From assembly GCF_027922365.1 (NCBI RefSeq), contig NZ_BSFN01000009.1, positions 124,001-188,000 on the forward strand: DNA of 64,000 nt, in the 5' to 3' direction. The stretch is from Pseudomonas turukhanskensis. Its GTDB lineage: Bacteria > Pseudomonadota > Gammaproteobacteria > Pseudomonadales > Pseudomonadaceae. Below are positions 44,403 through 53,771 of this stretch, one piece after another. How positions within the stretch are numbered: the first letter of the stretch is position 1; every line of letters starts with the position of its first letter. A model generated the notes under the pieces. It was not told the origin of the DNA. It worked only from the letters and a program-made list of their open reading frames with translations, and ran no database searches. Made by a program: the position numbers and the translations under genes.

Positions 44403-46334
44403 TTATTGGCGCGCACCGGCTAATGGAAACTCACGCAGGCGAATCACCGAGGTCATTCGATACACCTCGGAGTTTGGTTGGCTCGCCAGCGCAGCCGGGC
44501 CCTGATCATTGACCACGTGCCAAATGCCACCATCCCCGGCGATAACAGAACTGCTGATGGATTTGAGACGAATGCCTCGAGTAGCAGGCGCTTCAATGGC
44601 ACTGGAAGCATGGACGTTTTGCCCCATCACAAACAGCGTATAGATCGCCAACCCGGCCGCTTCGTGGGACCGGACATTCTTTCCCACTACATAGGACGCA
44701 AAGCCGTCTTTGCTGCCATTTTTCCAGGCTGCCTGGCTAGGCGGGTCATACGGCATTTCGCTCTGGTAAAAAATGGTTCTACCGCGCTCCCCATTCCAGA
44801 TGACCTGGTTTTTCTGGTAGTGCTCAACAAAGAGCCCGAGCGCATTGACGTCGTCGCCGTTAACCACCAAGCCATGGTCAGCCTTGTTGGAGTCCCACCC
44901 CGCACCGGTGCCATGGTCGGCGCGCCACAACCAGGTGTGGTCAAGAATCACGTTGTTGTTATTGACCTCGATGCTGGTTTTGGCTTGGCCGAGCAGAGGC
45001 CCACCCACCCGTACAAATACATCGCTCACTGTGGTCGGGTCATGGGGCTCTCCGGCATAGCTGCCCTTCTCTCCTATTTTCAAAAGAACTTTTGAAGGGC
45101 TGGGACCTGCCTCAATAAGCAAACCGGAAAGCATGACGCCGGTGATGTTGCCCACCTCAATGGCGGCAGTGCCATTGCCCGCTACCAGCGAGGGAAAACC
45201 CAGGCCCAATATAACGGTGTCCGGACGGGAGACTTTCAACGCCTCGCTGAGCATGTAGATACCCGGCGTCAGAATGATATTTTTCCCATCGCGCAGCTGC
45301 CGGTTAATGGTCGCCGCTGTATCCGCGGGCTTGGCGATGTAAAACGTCTGGATGGGAAGTTGACGACCATCGCGCGAAGACACCGACCAATCGAAGCCTG
45401 AGGTGTGGCTCTTCACGTGGGGCACGTACACGTAGAAGTTGTTTTTTTCATTCACGTAAATAAACGGTGCCTCACGGGAGGCTGGTGTTGTGGGAAGGCT
45501 GGTGATGCTGCCCGGGTCAAAATCGGTGACTGGCGCACCATCCACGCCAGAGAACATATAGTTCACCGCGCGCCCGTCCCAATATCCGATGCTGCTGTTG
45601 CGCGTGTACCAATGGGCTTGAGCTTTCTGCACCTTGCCATCGCCGCTGATAACAGAGCCTTGCACTCGACTGTTGGCGATATAGGTGCCAAAGGCGTAAG
45701 CGCCGTATTGCCCTTTCAGTTGCAGGTCACCAAGCACATTGACGCGCCGCAGCGGTGCTGCCTGCGAGACAGCCCAGCGCAAGGTATAGGGCGGTGCCAC
45801 GCCTTCGGGGTAAGGACGTTCAGCGTCTTTGCCAACCGGACGCTGGATGGGATTGATGGTGAGGTTGGTCAATGAGCGCCAGAACTGGGTGAGCGAATTG
45901 GACTCCAGGTTATCGTCCTGGGGGTTCCCGGCGGGGTTGTATTGAACAGGCTCAACATGCAGCGCGCCATTGATACGCACCTCTTCCGGTGAGCGCCCAA
46001 GGCCATAGATTGCGGTGTAATAGCCCACTTCAGCGTTGACGATACCAGTCGCTGTAGACGGATCATCTTTGCCTGCATCGCTGCCGTAGGTGCCCGGCAT
46101 AAAAAATACGGCATGGCGATTGGTGCTGAATTCCGTTTCTTCGGAAAAGCGCTGCAGCGTCTGGTTAATCTGCGCAAGCGGTGTGGATGGCTTGAAGATA
46201 GTTACGTTCGGCCCGAAGTCCGGAACGCTGTCTTTTTTCTTTTGCTCTGCCGTAGTGGCGGCGACCGGATTGGCGACTAAAGCCGCCAACAGCCATGCGC
46301 CAGTTAGCGCCCTGGTGGTTAACTTATTGTTCAT
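44403..46334 (-). CDS. secreted beta-helix protein, last gene of O-demethylation cluster
   Basis: 643-residue exported protein with a signal peptide (about 1-26, ending PVAA). It has a pectate-lyase-like parallel beta-helix feel: short repeated VxxxG turns and ILTPGIYMLSEALKVSRPDTVILGLGFPSL (about residues 345-375). Its catalytic residues are not identifiable by eye, so the enzymatic class is open. It could bind or process an extracellular polymer. It is separated from the OprD gene by 278 bp but on the same strand; the 3' end is a hairpin. An unusual partner for an aromatic catabolic cluster. Confidence 0.72.
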   Translation of the reverse strand: MNNKLTTRALTGAWLLAALVANPVAATTAEQKKKDSVPDFGPNVTIFKPSTPLAQINQTLQRFSEETEFSTNRHAVFFMPGTYGSDAGKDDPSTATGIVNAEVGYYTAIYGLGRSPEEVRINGALHVEPVQYNPAGNPQDDNLESNSLTQFWRSLTNLTINPIQRPVGKDAERPYPEGVAPPYTLRWAVSQAAPLRRVNVLGDLQLKGQYGAYAFGTYIANSRVQGSVISGDGKVQKAQAHWYTRNSSIGYWDGRAVNYMFSGVDGAPVTDFDPGSITSLPTTPASREAPFIYVNEKNNFYVYVPHVKSHTSGFDWSVSSRDGRQLPIQTFYIAKPADTAATINRQLRDGKNIILTPGIYMLSEALKVSRPDTVILGLGFPSLVAGNGTAAIEVGNITGVMLSGLLIEAGPSPSKVLLKIGEKGSYAGEPHDPTTVSDVFVRVGGPLLGQAKTSIEVNNNNVILDHTWLWRADHGTGAGWDSNKADHGLVVNGDDVNALGLFVEHYQKNQVIWNGERGRTIFYQSEMPYDPPSQAAWKNGSKDGFASYVVGKNVRSHEAAGLAIYTLFVMGQNVHASSAIEAPATRGIRLKSISSSVIAGDGGIWHVVNDQGPAALASQPNSEVYRMTSVIRLREFPLAGARQ

Positions 46335-46612
46335 TCCATGCATCCATTTAATTAGATTTATTGTGGGTGGATATGCTTCAGAAACACGCTCCAACCTCGG
46401 CAAGGCGGACGGCGTTGGACAGGGGAAATTGAACAAAAACCAGCACGAGGGACTAATCGTTTTTGGATCTGCAAGGTATCGCCTGAGGGGATGAGTCAAA
46501 CGTCAGCCATGCGTGTTCCTGCCCCGGTGCCCGGGGCAAAATAAACGTCATGAAAATGCCCAAATCAGTCACGGGTACTGACTCGGGCCAGCCCACTGCA
46601 CGCGGTGATGAG

Positions 46613-47890
46613 CTACCAGAACTTCCAGGTGTAATCGATATTTATGCGGGTTTCATTGTCGCTTCGAAACGTCGCGGCCGGACTCAGGTTATTGCGATAG
46701 AAGTTTTGCCGTGCACGAAGAGCGAGCCCTTTGACGGGGCCTGACTGCACCACATAGGCCAATTCAAAATCTTTGGTGGACTCCGTCAGATTGCTGCCCC
46801 CCAGCTGTGGCAACTCAATGTTGCTGCCGTGAAGGTAACGAACCATAGCGGTCAAACCGGGTATGTCCTGGGCAGCAAAATCGTAGTCATAGCGAACCGC
46901 CCAGGTGCGTTCCTTGGGGTTAACAAAGTCGGCACTCATGGTGCCATCGCTAAGTACTACAGGCTCACCGCCAGCCAGATAGACCATCGCCGAGTCGCCG
47001 CTCTGTTGCATGTAGCCCACGCCAAGGCTGTGGCCGCCCAACTGGTAGGTGAACATGGCTCCGGCACTCAGGTTATCTACCCTGCCGGCTTCAGCCCGCC
47101 CATCTTCCTGGCTATTGAACAGGCGAATGTCGGTCTTCAACTTGCCTGGCCCCACCGGCAAGGTATGCAGCACGCCTGCAAAATCCTGCTTGTAGATGTT
47201 GTCCAACTCTACGTGGAAATAACGCAGTGTCAGGCTTGGCGACCATTTGTAATCCCCGCCGAGCAAATCGAATTTTTCCGACGTGGCCCCGGCGATGAAC
47301 CGGCCATTGGGAGAAGCAATGTAAATCGGCTGATAGTCGGTGGAGTCACGAAGGTTGACCCTATCCATGCGCCCTAAATGCAGTGTCGCATCGGGTACAT
47401 CCTCGGATATCAGGTAGGCGCCGCGAAAGGATTGCGGCAGCAGACGGGCCGGACTGGAGGCCAATACGGGCACGTTGGGAAACTGGGTTCCTACCGATAC
47501 GCGCGTGTTGGACACCTTTGCTTTGAGGGCTGCCCCCAACTCCGAGTACGCTCCGCGCGCTTCCCGCGTCTTGGCGTTGTAGGCGAGCAGCTGGGTGCCC
47601 GTGCGGTCGGGCGATGAGTCCAGTTTAAGCCCCAGCATGCCGGTCAGGTCCAGCCCGAAACCAACTGGGCCCTCGGTATATCCGGAGTTGGCGCGAAGGA
47701 TAAAACCTTGAGCCCATTCGCGCGCCGCCGCATAAGGCGTTTCGCCTTTGTAGTCTCTGTCGAGGTAGAAATTGCGGCTGGTCAGGGTGACGGTTGAGTC
47801 TGATACCAGCGCCGCCTGGGTAATTCCGGACAACAGCATTCCCGCAGTGCCCAGGCTGCACAGCCATGGGCTACTCATCAACACCTTCAT
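46613..47890 (-). CDS. OprD-family outer-membrane porin
   Basis: 425-residue outer-membrane channel with a signal peptide (1-26, ending ITQA). The typical OprD start is SDSTVTLTSRNFYLDRDYKG, followed by beta-strand repeats, with an aromatic C-terminal end (DYTWKFW). The family has substrate-selective channels for amino acids and aromatic acids such as vanillate (OpdK). It lies between the transporter gene and the beta-helix gene, so it likely admits the aromatic substrate of this cluster. AGGA precedes ATG 47890. Confidence 0.9.
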   Translation of the reverse strand: MKVLMSSPWLCSLGTAGMLLSGITQAALVSDSTVTLTSRNFYLDRDYKGETPYAAAREWAQGFILRANSGYTEGPVGFGLDLTGMLGLKLDSSPDRTGTQLLAYNAKTREARGAYSELGAALKAKVSNTRVSVGTQFPNVPVLASSPARLLPQSFRGAYLISEDVPDATLHLGRMDRVNLRDSTDYQPIYIASPNGRFIAGATSEKFDLLGGDYKWSPSLTLRYFHVELDNIYKQDFAGVLHTLPVGPGKLKTDIRLFNSQEDGRAEAGRVDNLSAGAMFTYQLGGHSLGVGYMQQSGDSAMVYLAGGEPVVLSDGTMSADFVNPKERTWAVRYDYDFAAQDIPGLTAMVRYLHGSNIELPQLGGSNLTESTKDFELAYVVQSGPVKGLALRARQNFYRNNLSPAATFRSDNETRINIDYTWKFW

Positions 47891-47920
47891 AATGAAGTCC
47901 TGTTTTTATTATTGGAGGGT

Positions 47921-49255
47921 TCAGCCAGCAGTTGCCGGGCTCAATGAAGAAACAGAGCGGGCTTTAAGCCCCCAGACGGCCAGCGCGGCAAGCAGGAAGG
48001 CGCCGGCGAAAAGCACATACAGCTGCGCGGGCGTCCACTGCGCATCAATCAGTCGCCCCGCTACCAGAGGCGAAAGGATTGCCCCCGAGCGGCCGATGCC
48101 AATACCCCAGCCCAAACCGGTTACCCGTTGGGCAGCGCTGTAGAGAGTCGGGGTCAAGGCATACAGACCGGCCACGCAGCCATTCACAAACACGCCGATT
48201 GCCAGCGCAAGGCCGAACGCCAGATTCAGGTTGGAGGTGAACTGCACAAACATGGCAAGCAGGACGCTGTTGACCACCAGGTAGCCAATCAGAACACGAG
48301 ATAATCTGTAGCGCGCGGCGAGCAGGCCGATGACCGCAGTGCCGACAATGCCACCAACGTTAAGCAGAACGCCGCCAGTGATGCCCTGCTGGTTGGACAA
48401 CCCCGTCGACACCAGAAGTCTGGGGGTCCAGCTCATGACGAAGTAGAAGCCGAACATCACCAGAAAGAACGCCAGCCAGATGAGCAGCGTGGAGCGCAAC
48501 AGGCCTGGGGAGAACAGCTCGGCAAAGGTCGTGCGCAGCGGCTGTCGAGCAGATGCTTGAACAAGCGGTAGCTGACTGATGGCGGCCAGATGCACGCGTC
48601 TGAGCAGCCGATTGATCTTTTCCAGGGCACCTGTTGGCTGCCGTGAAACCAGAAACAACAGCGACTCTGGCAACCAGAAATACAGCAGCGGCAGTGTCAT
48701 CAAGGTCACGATGCCACCGTAAAGAAATACCGAACGCCAGCCCATCGCCGGAATAATCTGCGCCGCGATCAGGCCACCGATGGTGGCACCGAGCGCGTAA
48801 GCAGTGGATTGCAAACTGATGGCCAAGCCACGCCATTTCTTGCTGGCGTACTCGCCGGCGATCACATAACTGCTGGCTAACACGCCGCCAATTCCAAGCC
48901 CGGTAATCAGCCGTAATCCAGCGAGCATCTCCGGCGAGGACGCATGGGCTGATGACACCATGCCAAGCCCTGCCACGGTCACGCAGACCAGAATTAGAGG
49001 GCGGCGACCGAAACGGTCAGCCCAAGGCGCGATAAATAACGAACCGATGGCCATACCCACTAGGCCAGCGCTTAGCAGGTAGCCGAGTCGGGTACCGGTA
49101 AGTGCCCACTCGCTAGAGACGGAGGCTGCGGTGAACGCCATGACCAGCACGTCAAATCCGTCGAGCATATTGATCAGGAAGCACAGAGCGATCACCGCCC
49201 ATTGAAACCCGACCATTGGTTTTTCATCCATTTGCTGCCCAATCGACTTATCCAT
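47921..49255 (-). CDS. AAHS-type MFS aromatic-acid transporter
   Basis: 444-residue 12-helix permease. The DGFDVLVMAFTA segment and DRFGRRPLIL (loop 2-3 motif A) are typical of the aromatic acid:H+ symporter (AAHS) family (PcaK, BenK, VanK). ATG 49255 (MDKSIGQQMDEKP) has GAGG 8 nt upstream; a longer frame to 49384 lacks similarity. It follows fdhA and precedes the porin. It should import the substrate of the Rieske system, likely a methoxybenzoate-type acid. Confidence 0.9.
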   Translation of the reverse strand: MDKSIGQQMDEKPMVGFQWAVIALCFLINMLDGFDVLVMAFTAASVSSEWALTGTRLGYLLSAGLVGMAIGSLFIAPWADRFGRRPLILVCVTVAGLGMVSSAHASSPEMLAGLRLITGLGIGGVLASSYVIAGEYASKKWRGLAISLQSTAYALGATIGGLIAAQIIPAMGWRSVFLYGGIVTLMTLPLLYFWLPESLLFLVSRQPTGALEKINRLLRRVHLAAISQLPLVQASARQPLRTTFAELFSPGLLRSTLLIWLAFFLVMFGFYFVMSWTPRLLVSTGLSNQQGITGGVLLNVGGIVGTAVIGLLAARYRLSRVLIGYLVVNSVLLAMFVQFTSNLNLAFGLALAIGVFVNGCVAGLYALTPTLYSAAQRVTGLGWGIGIGRSGAILSPLVAGRLIDAQWTPAQLYVLFAGAFLLAALAVWGLKARSVSSLSPATAG

Positions 49256-49449
49256 GTCGGCTGCCTCCAAGATCAATTGCGAGGGCATTGGCCAAACGCT
49301 GGGCAGCCGAAGCCGGCCCGGATTCACGGGAGCGCAAGAGTTGCATAGCGATACCTTTTTATTTTTGTTGGAACGAACACACAAGGCGCCCTGCCTAGCA
49401 CCCGGGCTGAGCGGTGAGATCAGCAGTTGATCTCACCACTGTTTCTCCA

Positions 49450-50649
49450 TCAGGCCGCACTGAACAGTTTGTGTGGGTCGATCACAAACTTCTTCGGTAC
49501 ACCGGCATCGAACTCACCGTAGCCACGCGGTGCGTCGTCCAGGCTAATCACCTGTACACCCACGACTTCAGCGATGTTGATGCGGCCCCACATGATGGCC
49601 TGCATCAGTTGGCGGTTGTATTTCATGGTGGGTGTTTGCCCGGTATGGAAGCTGTGGGATTTGGCCCAGCCCAGCCCGAAACGAATACTCAGGCTGCCGA
49701 GCTTGGCTGCGGCGTCCACGGCCCCCGGATCTTCCGTCACGTAGAGGCCCGGAATACCGATTTTGCCGGCGACCCGCACCACGCCCATCAGCGAGTTGAG
49801 TACTGTGGCCGGCGCCTCGTGTTGTGCCCCTGCATGGCCATGTCCGCGCGCTTCAAAGCCGACGGCATCGACGGCGCAATCCACTTCGGGCTCGCCCAGC
49901 AGCGCGGCGATTTGCTCGTGAAGCGGTGTGTCGGTAGACAGGTCGGCAATTTCAAAACCCTGCGCCTTGGCGTGAGCCAGACGGATCGGATTGACGTCGC
50001 CCACAATCACCACGGCGGCACCCAGCAAACGTGCCGACGCCGCCGCAGCCAAACCTACCGGGCCAGCGCCGGCGATATACACCGAGCTACCCGGCCCTAC
50101 CCCGGCGGTGACCGCACCGTGGTACCCGGTTGGCAGGATGTCGGACAGGCAGGTCAGGTCGCGGATTTTCTCCATGGCCTTGTCGCGGTCCGGCAGCTTC
50201 AGCAGGTTGAAGTCGGCGTATGGCACCAGCACGTATTCGGCCTGGCCACCGACCCAGTCGCCCATGTCCACATAACCGTATGCGCCGCCGGCACGGGCCG
50301 GGTTAACAGTGAGGCAGACACCGGTATGTTGTTCTTTACAGGAGCGGCAACGACCACACGCCACGTTGAACGGCACCGAGACCAGATCGCCGATCTTCAG
50401 GTGCTCTACGTCGCTGCCCTTTTCAATCACTTCGCCAGTGATTTCGTGCCCCAGCACCAGACCGACCTGGGCGGTGGTCCGGCCACGCACCATATGCTGG
50501 TCAGACCCGCAGATGTTGGTGGAAACGACCTTGAGAATGACGCCGTGCTCGATTTTCTTACCGCGCGGGTCCTGCATTTTCGGGTAGTCGATGTGCTGCA
50601 CTTCGACTTTGCCGGCGCCCAGATAAACCACGCCTCGATTACCAGACAT
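49450..50649 (-). CDS. fdhA: glutathione-independent formaldehyde dehydrogenase
   Basis: 399-residue zinc alcohol-dehydrogenase-family enzyme, NAD-dependent, oxidising formaldehyde to formate without glutathione; the length is that of P. putida FdhA. ICGSDQHMVRG supplies the catalytic zinc Cys, GHEITGEVIEKG holds the His-Glu of the site, and CGRCRSCKEQHTGVC the structural zinc. The NAD fold has AGAGPVGLAAAASA. AAGGAGA precedes ATG 50649. It lies directly after the Rieske oxygenase, exactly where formaldehyde from O-demethylation would be detoxified. Confidence 0.95.
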   Translation of the reverse strand: MSGNRGVVYLGAGKVEVQHIDYPKMQDPRGKKIEHGVILKVVSTNICGSDQHMVRGRTTAQVGLVLGHEITGEVIEKGSDVEHLKIGDLVSVPFNVACGRCRSCKEQHTGVCLTVNPARAGGAYGYVDMGDWVGGQAEYVLVPYADFNLLKLPDRDKAMEKIRDLTCLSDILPTGYHGAVTAGVGPGSSVYIAGAGPVGLAAAASARLLGAAVVIVGDVNPIRLAHAKAQGFEIADLSTDTPLHEQIAALLGEPEVDCAVDAVGFEARGHGHAGAQHEAPATVLNSLMGVVRVAGKIGIPGLYVTEDPGAVDAAAKLGSLSIRFGLGWAKSHSFHTGQTPTMKYNRQLMQAIMWGRINIAEVVGVQVISLDDAPRGYGEFDAGVPKKFVIDPHKLFSAA

Positions 50650-50731
50650 ACACAATCTCCTTATTAGGTTGCGGCTGTTGCGGGATAAAAGACAGCAACC
50701 TGAGGCCAGCCCGGCCCAGGCCGCTGTGCAC

Positions 50732-51811
50732 TCAACGAGCGCAGTGGCGAAGCTGCTCAATGATCTTGCGCGCACGGTTGGCGCCCACATCCACATGGAT
50801 ATCGATCATCGGGGGCGTGCCAAAGCGGCACATGTTTTGGTACTGAGCCTCGATGATCACTTTGTCTTCTTCGAAGGTCAGCGCGGTCTGCTCGACGACC
50901 TTGGCTTTGATCGCCTCATGATCGCTTTGCGGGTTGGTGGCGATGGTCCAGAAGTAGTGGCTGGTGGTTTCTGTTTCAGGGGTGACGCCATGGAAACCGC
51001 GCATATGAAAACCGCCGCGATCCGGGTTGCTCAAGGACTCAGTATTTGCATCGACAGCGCCGGTCCAGATGCGCAGGTGGCTAACGTGAAATTCAATTTC
51101 CTGCCAGCGATCTACTCGGTCTTTGAAGGGGTACGCGGCCACGTAGGTCGGCGGTGGCACAGAACCTGGCATATAACGAGTAACCGTTACCGTGCGGTCG
51201 TCGCTCTCGACCTTCATCTCTGCGTTCATATGGATGCTGGCGTTGCCGCCGATGGTGCGCAGGTGCACGTAGCCCAGGTGGCTCAAGTCCATCAGGTTGT
51301 CGTGGATAAGCTGGTACGGTGCGTCGTAGTGGTATACATCGCCATCGAAAATGTACTTGCCGCTGCTGTGCACCTCGTACGCCGGAGGCTCGCAGTTCGG
51401 CTCGGGGTGCTCACTGCTGCCGAACCAGATCCACACGATCTGATCACGTTCCTTTACGTGATACGCCGGCACCTTGGCCTTGCTAGGGATTTTGTCTTGC
51501 CCCGGAATTTCAATGCACTTGCCGTCACCATTGAACAGCAGCCCGTGGTAGCCACAACGAAGGCCGCGCTCATCCAGCGTGCCGTTGGAAAGCGGCAGCG
51601 CGCGATGACAGCAGCGGTCTTCCAGGGCCGCGACCTGACCATCCGGCGTGCGGAACAGCACCACCGGTTTGTTCAGCAAGGTGCGCCCGACGGGCTTGTC
51701 GGTGAGCTGCCAGCCGAGCGCGGCGACGTACCACTGATCCAGAGGAAAGGTGGGCACAGGCGCCGGTGCGGCGACTTCGTAAGCCAGGGATTCGCTGCCA
51801 GGGACATTCAT
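50732..51811 (-). CDS. Rieske oxygenase subunit, vanillate-O-demethylase-like (VanA-type)
   Basis: 359-residue terminal oxygenase. The Rieske 2Fe-2S site is CCHRALPLSNG plus CGYHGLLFNGDG (CxH and CxxH, about residues 68-90). The mononuclear-iron triad lies in HDNLMDLSHLGYVH (about 170-183) with a later Asp. It resembles vanillate O-demethylase and related aryl methyl ether/toluenesulfonate monooxygenases, so the substrate is not proven. About 80 bp upstream of fdhA. Probably the catalytic half of a two-component system with the downstream-listed reductase. Confidence 0.9.
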   Translation of the reverse strand: MNVPGSESLAYEVAAPAPVPTFPLDQWYVAALGWQLTDKPVGRTLLNKPVVLFRTPDGQVAALEDRCCHRALPLSNGTLDERGLRCGYHGLLFNGDGKCIEIPGQDKIPSKAKVPAYHVKERDQIVWIWFGSSEHPEPNCEPPAYEVHSSGKYIFDGDVYHYDAPYQLIHDNLMDLSHLGYVHLRTIGGNASIHMNAEMKVESDDRTVTVTRYMPGSVPPPTYVAAYPFKDRVDRWQEIEFHVSHLRIWTGAVDANTESLSNPDRGGFHMRGFHGVTPETETTSHYFWTIATNPQSDHEAIKAKVVEQTALTFEEDKVIIEAQYQNMCRFGTPPMIDIHVDVGANRARKIIEQLRHCAR

Positions 51812-51859
51812 AGTGTTCTCCCGAAATTCGAGTGGGGTCAGGGGCGGATTCAGAGGCGC

Positions 51860-52813
51860 TCAGAGGTCCAGGACCAGACGTGGGGTCTTGGCGCGTGAGC
51901 AACACGGCGTAAATTGGTCGTTGCGGGCGTGTTCGGCGTCGGTCATGAACTGGTCGCGGTGGTCCGGCGTGCCTTTCAGTACGCGGGTAATGCAGGAGCC
52001 ACAGATGCCCTGCTCGCAGGAGGTTTCGATCTCGATACCGGCCTCATCCAGCACCTCGAACACCGAGCGGTCTGCGGGAATCTGCATAACCTTGCCTGAG
52101 CGGGCGAGCTCCACTTCAAAGGCCTGGTCGCCGTCGTGATCGATTGGGGCCGCAGCAAAAAACTCTCTATGCACGTGTTCCTCTGGCCAGCCCGCCGCCG
52201 CGGCGGTGGTGAGGATGTGGTCCATAAAGCCGCCAGGGCCGCACACATAGATATGCCACCCGGCCTGAGGGCGTTGCAGCAATGCGCTGGCATCGAGTTT
52301 GGACGGCACTTCACTGCTGTCATCGTGCAACCTCAGCCGGTGGGCAAACGTCGCGTTTTCCAGAGAATCGAGAAATGCCGCGCGGTTGCGGGAACGAAAG
52401 CAGTAATGCAGCTCGAAGTCCGCACCCTGCCGCTCAAGCTCAAAGGCCATTGCCATCATTGGCGTGATGCCGATGCCACCTGCTATGAGCACGTGTTTCT
52501 CAGCTTCAGCAGCGAGTGGAAACAGATTGCGTGGCTCACTGATTTGCAGTGTCTGCCCCTGCTCCACCTGCTCATGCATGGCCTGGGAACCGCCACGGGA
52601 GAGTGGATCCTTCAGCACGCCGATCAGATAGCGATGACGCTCTTGGGGTGGGTTGCACAATGAGTACTGGCGAACCACTCCAGATGGCAGATGCACATCG
52701 ACATGGGCGCCCGCCGTGAAGGACGGCAACAGCTCGCCGTTGGAGGCATGCAATTCAAAACTGCAAATACCGTCGGCCTCGATAGCCTTGCGGTTAACTA
52801 AAACTTGAAGCAT
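51860..52813 (-). CDS. PDR/VanB-type ferredoxin reductase
   Basis: 317-residue electron-transfer partner for the Rieske oxygenase. The flavin motif is VRQYSLCN, the NAD motif [13 protein letters not shown], and the C-terminal 2Fe-2S ferredoxin has CEQGICGSC plus a later CC. The start ATG 52813 has GAGGG upstream. First gene of the minus-strand catabolic series, 48 bp upstream of the oxygenase. This reductase-first order is the reverse of the vanAB order I know. Confidence 0.91.
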   Translation of the reverse strand: MLQVLVNRKAIEADGICSFELHASNGELLPSFTAGAHVDVHLPSGVVRQYSLCNPPQERHRYLIGVLKDPLSRGGSQAMHEQVEQGQTLQISEPRNLFPLAAEAEKHVLIAGGIGITPMMAMAFELERQGADFELHYCFRSRNRAAFLDSLENATFAHRLRLHDDSSEVPSKLDASALLQRPQAGWHIYVCGPGGFMDHILTTAAAAGWPEEHVHREFFAAAPIDHDGDQAFEVELARSGKVMQIPADRSVFEVLDEAGIEIETSCEQGICGSCITRVLKGTPDHRDQFMTDAEHARNDQFTPCCSRAKTPRLVLDL

Positions 52814-52975
52814 GAAACGACCCTCCACACCAAAGTGGCTGCAAAAAGCGAATAGAAATGGGTGAGCTAGCGCGCTCGCTCTAGGGAGGGCTGGTTACGG
52901 CTGGAGCCCGTCGCGCACGACAGGTAAAGGCGATACGGTTCATTGGAGCTACCTGTTACTTATTTTTGTAGGGGC

Positions 52976-53001
52976 GGCTGTCGCATATGATGCGAACAGC
53001 C
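52976..53001. promoter_or_regulatory. large dyad in vanB-like/marR spacer
   Basis: TCGCATATGATGCGA (52981-52995) is a perfect palindrome with a 3-nt centre, extended imperfectly to GGCTG...CAGCC. It sits 163 bp before the reductase start and 96 bp before the MarR start. It could be the operator of the catabolic operon. Regulator unknown. Confidence 0.45.
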
Positions 53002-53047
53002 CACGCACGGCGTGGCTGGAAGTAGAATCCAATCATTTAGTTGCGGT

Positions 53048-53062
53048 GTCAACTAGTTTGAC
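53048..53062. promoter_or_regulatory. MarR autoregulatory site candidate
   Basis: GTCAA-CTAGT-TTGAC inverted repeat with an ACTAGT core, immediately before the MarR coding region (just upstream of an ATG at 53064, 35 bp before the chosen ATG 53097). MarR proteins bind dyads of this size, so autorepression is plausible. Confidence 0.5.
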
Positions 53063-53096
53063 TATGCCGTTTATCTCACTTTCAAGGCTCGTCTCC

Positions 53097-53570
53097 ATGT
53101 CCGATACCGAAAAGCTGGACCTCAACCGCTACGTTCCAGCCATGCTCACGTTCCTGGCCAACAAGCTGGCTACCGGCGCCTCGATCAGCTACCGCAAGCA
53201 TTTCGGCATTGGCGTTGTGGAATGGCGGTTGATCGCCCTGCTCGCCGTGGAGAGCAACATCACTGCCAATCGAATCTGCCAAGTCATCGGGCTGGATAAA
53301 AGCGCGGTCAGCCGTTCGCTCCAGTTGCTGGAAGCATCGGGTCGAATTTCGGGCCAGGTCGACAGCAAAGATGGCCGCCGCTACGCCGTCAGCCTGACCC
53401 CCGAAGGCAAGGCGTTGCATGACCGCGTGCTCAAAGTGGCATTGGAGAGAGAGCGGCGGTTGCTAAGCGATTTCTCGCCCGAAGAGGTTGACACCTTGGT
53501 GAACCTGCTGAGTCGGATGCAGGGCACGGTCGGGTACGTCAACGAGTACGAGCCGCCAGCATCTGCGTGA
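53097..53570 (+). CDS. MarR-family regulator of O-demethylation cluster
   Basis: 157-residue winged-helix regulator. YVPAMLTFLANKLATGASISYRKHFGIGVVEWRLIALL opens the dimer/wHTH region, and DKSAVSRSLQLLEASGRISGQVDSKDGRRYAVSLT is the recognition helix plus wing. ATG 53097; an in-frame ATG at 53064 is a longer option. Divergent from the ferredoxin reductase gene, so it very likely represses or activates that series in response to the aromatic ligand. Followed by an intrinsic terminator. Confidence 0.9.
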   Translation: MSDTEKLDLNRYVPAMLTFLANKLATGASISYRKHFGIGVVEWRLIALLAVESNITANRICQVIGLDKSAVSRSLQLLEASGRISGQVDSKDGRRYAVSLTPEGKALHDRVLKVALERERRLLSDFSPEEVDTLVNLLSRMQGTVGYVNEYEPPASA

Positions 53571-53700
53571 TGGAGAAGGCTGGCAGAACATCGGCCTTAC
53601 TGCATGGATGTGACGGGTCAGACAGCAAAGCACGGCTGCGATAGCTGGCGATTGAAACAGCTGCAAACGTCGAGAATCGGACTTGATCCAACCCCCAACA

Positions 53701-53727
53701 AAAAGCCGCCAAATTGGCGGCTTTTTT
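53701..53727 (+). terminator. intrinsic terminator after MarR gene
   Basis: Stem AAAAGCCGCC / GGCGGCTTTT with a 5-nt loop followed by a T-run, between the convergent MarR and DUF5064-like genes. Bidirectional in form. Confidence 0.9.
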
Positions 53728-53771
53728 ATACGACCCAGAACGCTCCAGTTCTCTCTAGTGGGCTACCCGGC

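Noticed and set aside
49414..51898. Long plus-strand frames opposite fdhA and the Rieske oxygenase
   Set aside because: The minus strand carries full zinc-dehydrogenase and Rieske motifs; the plus frames have no domain or ribosome site.
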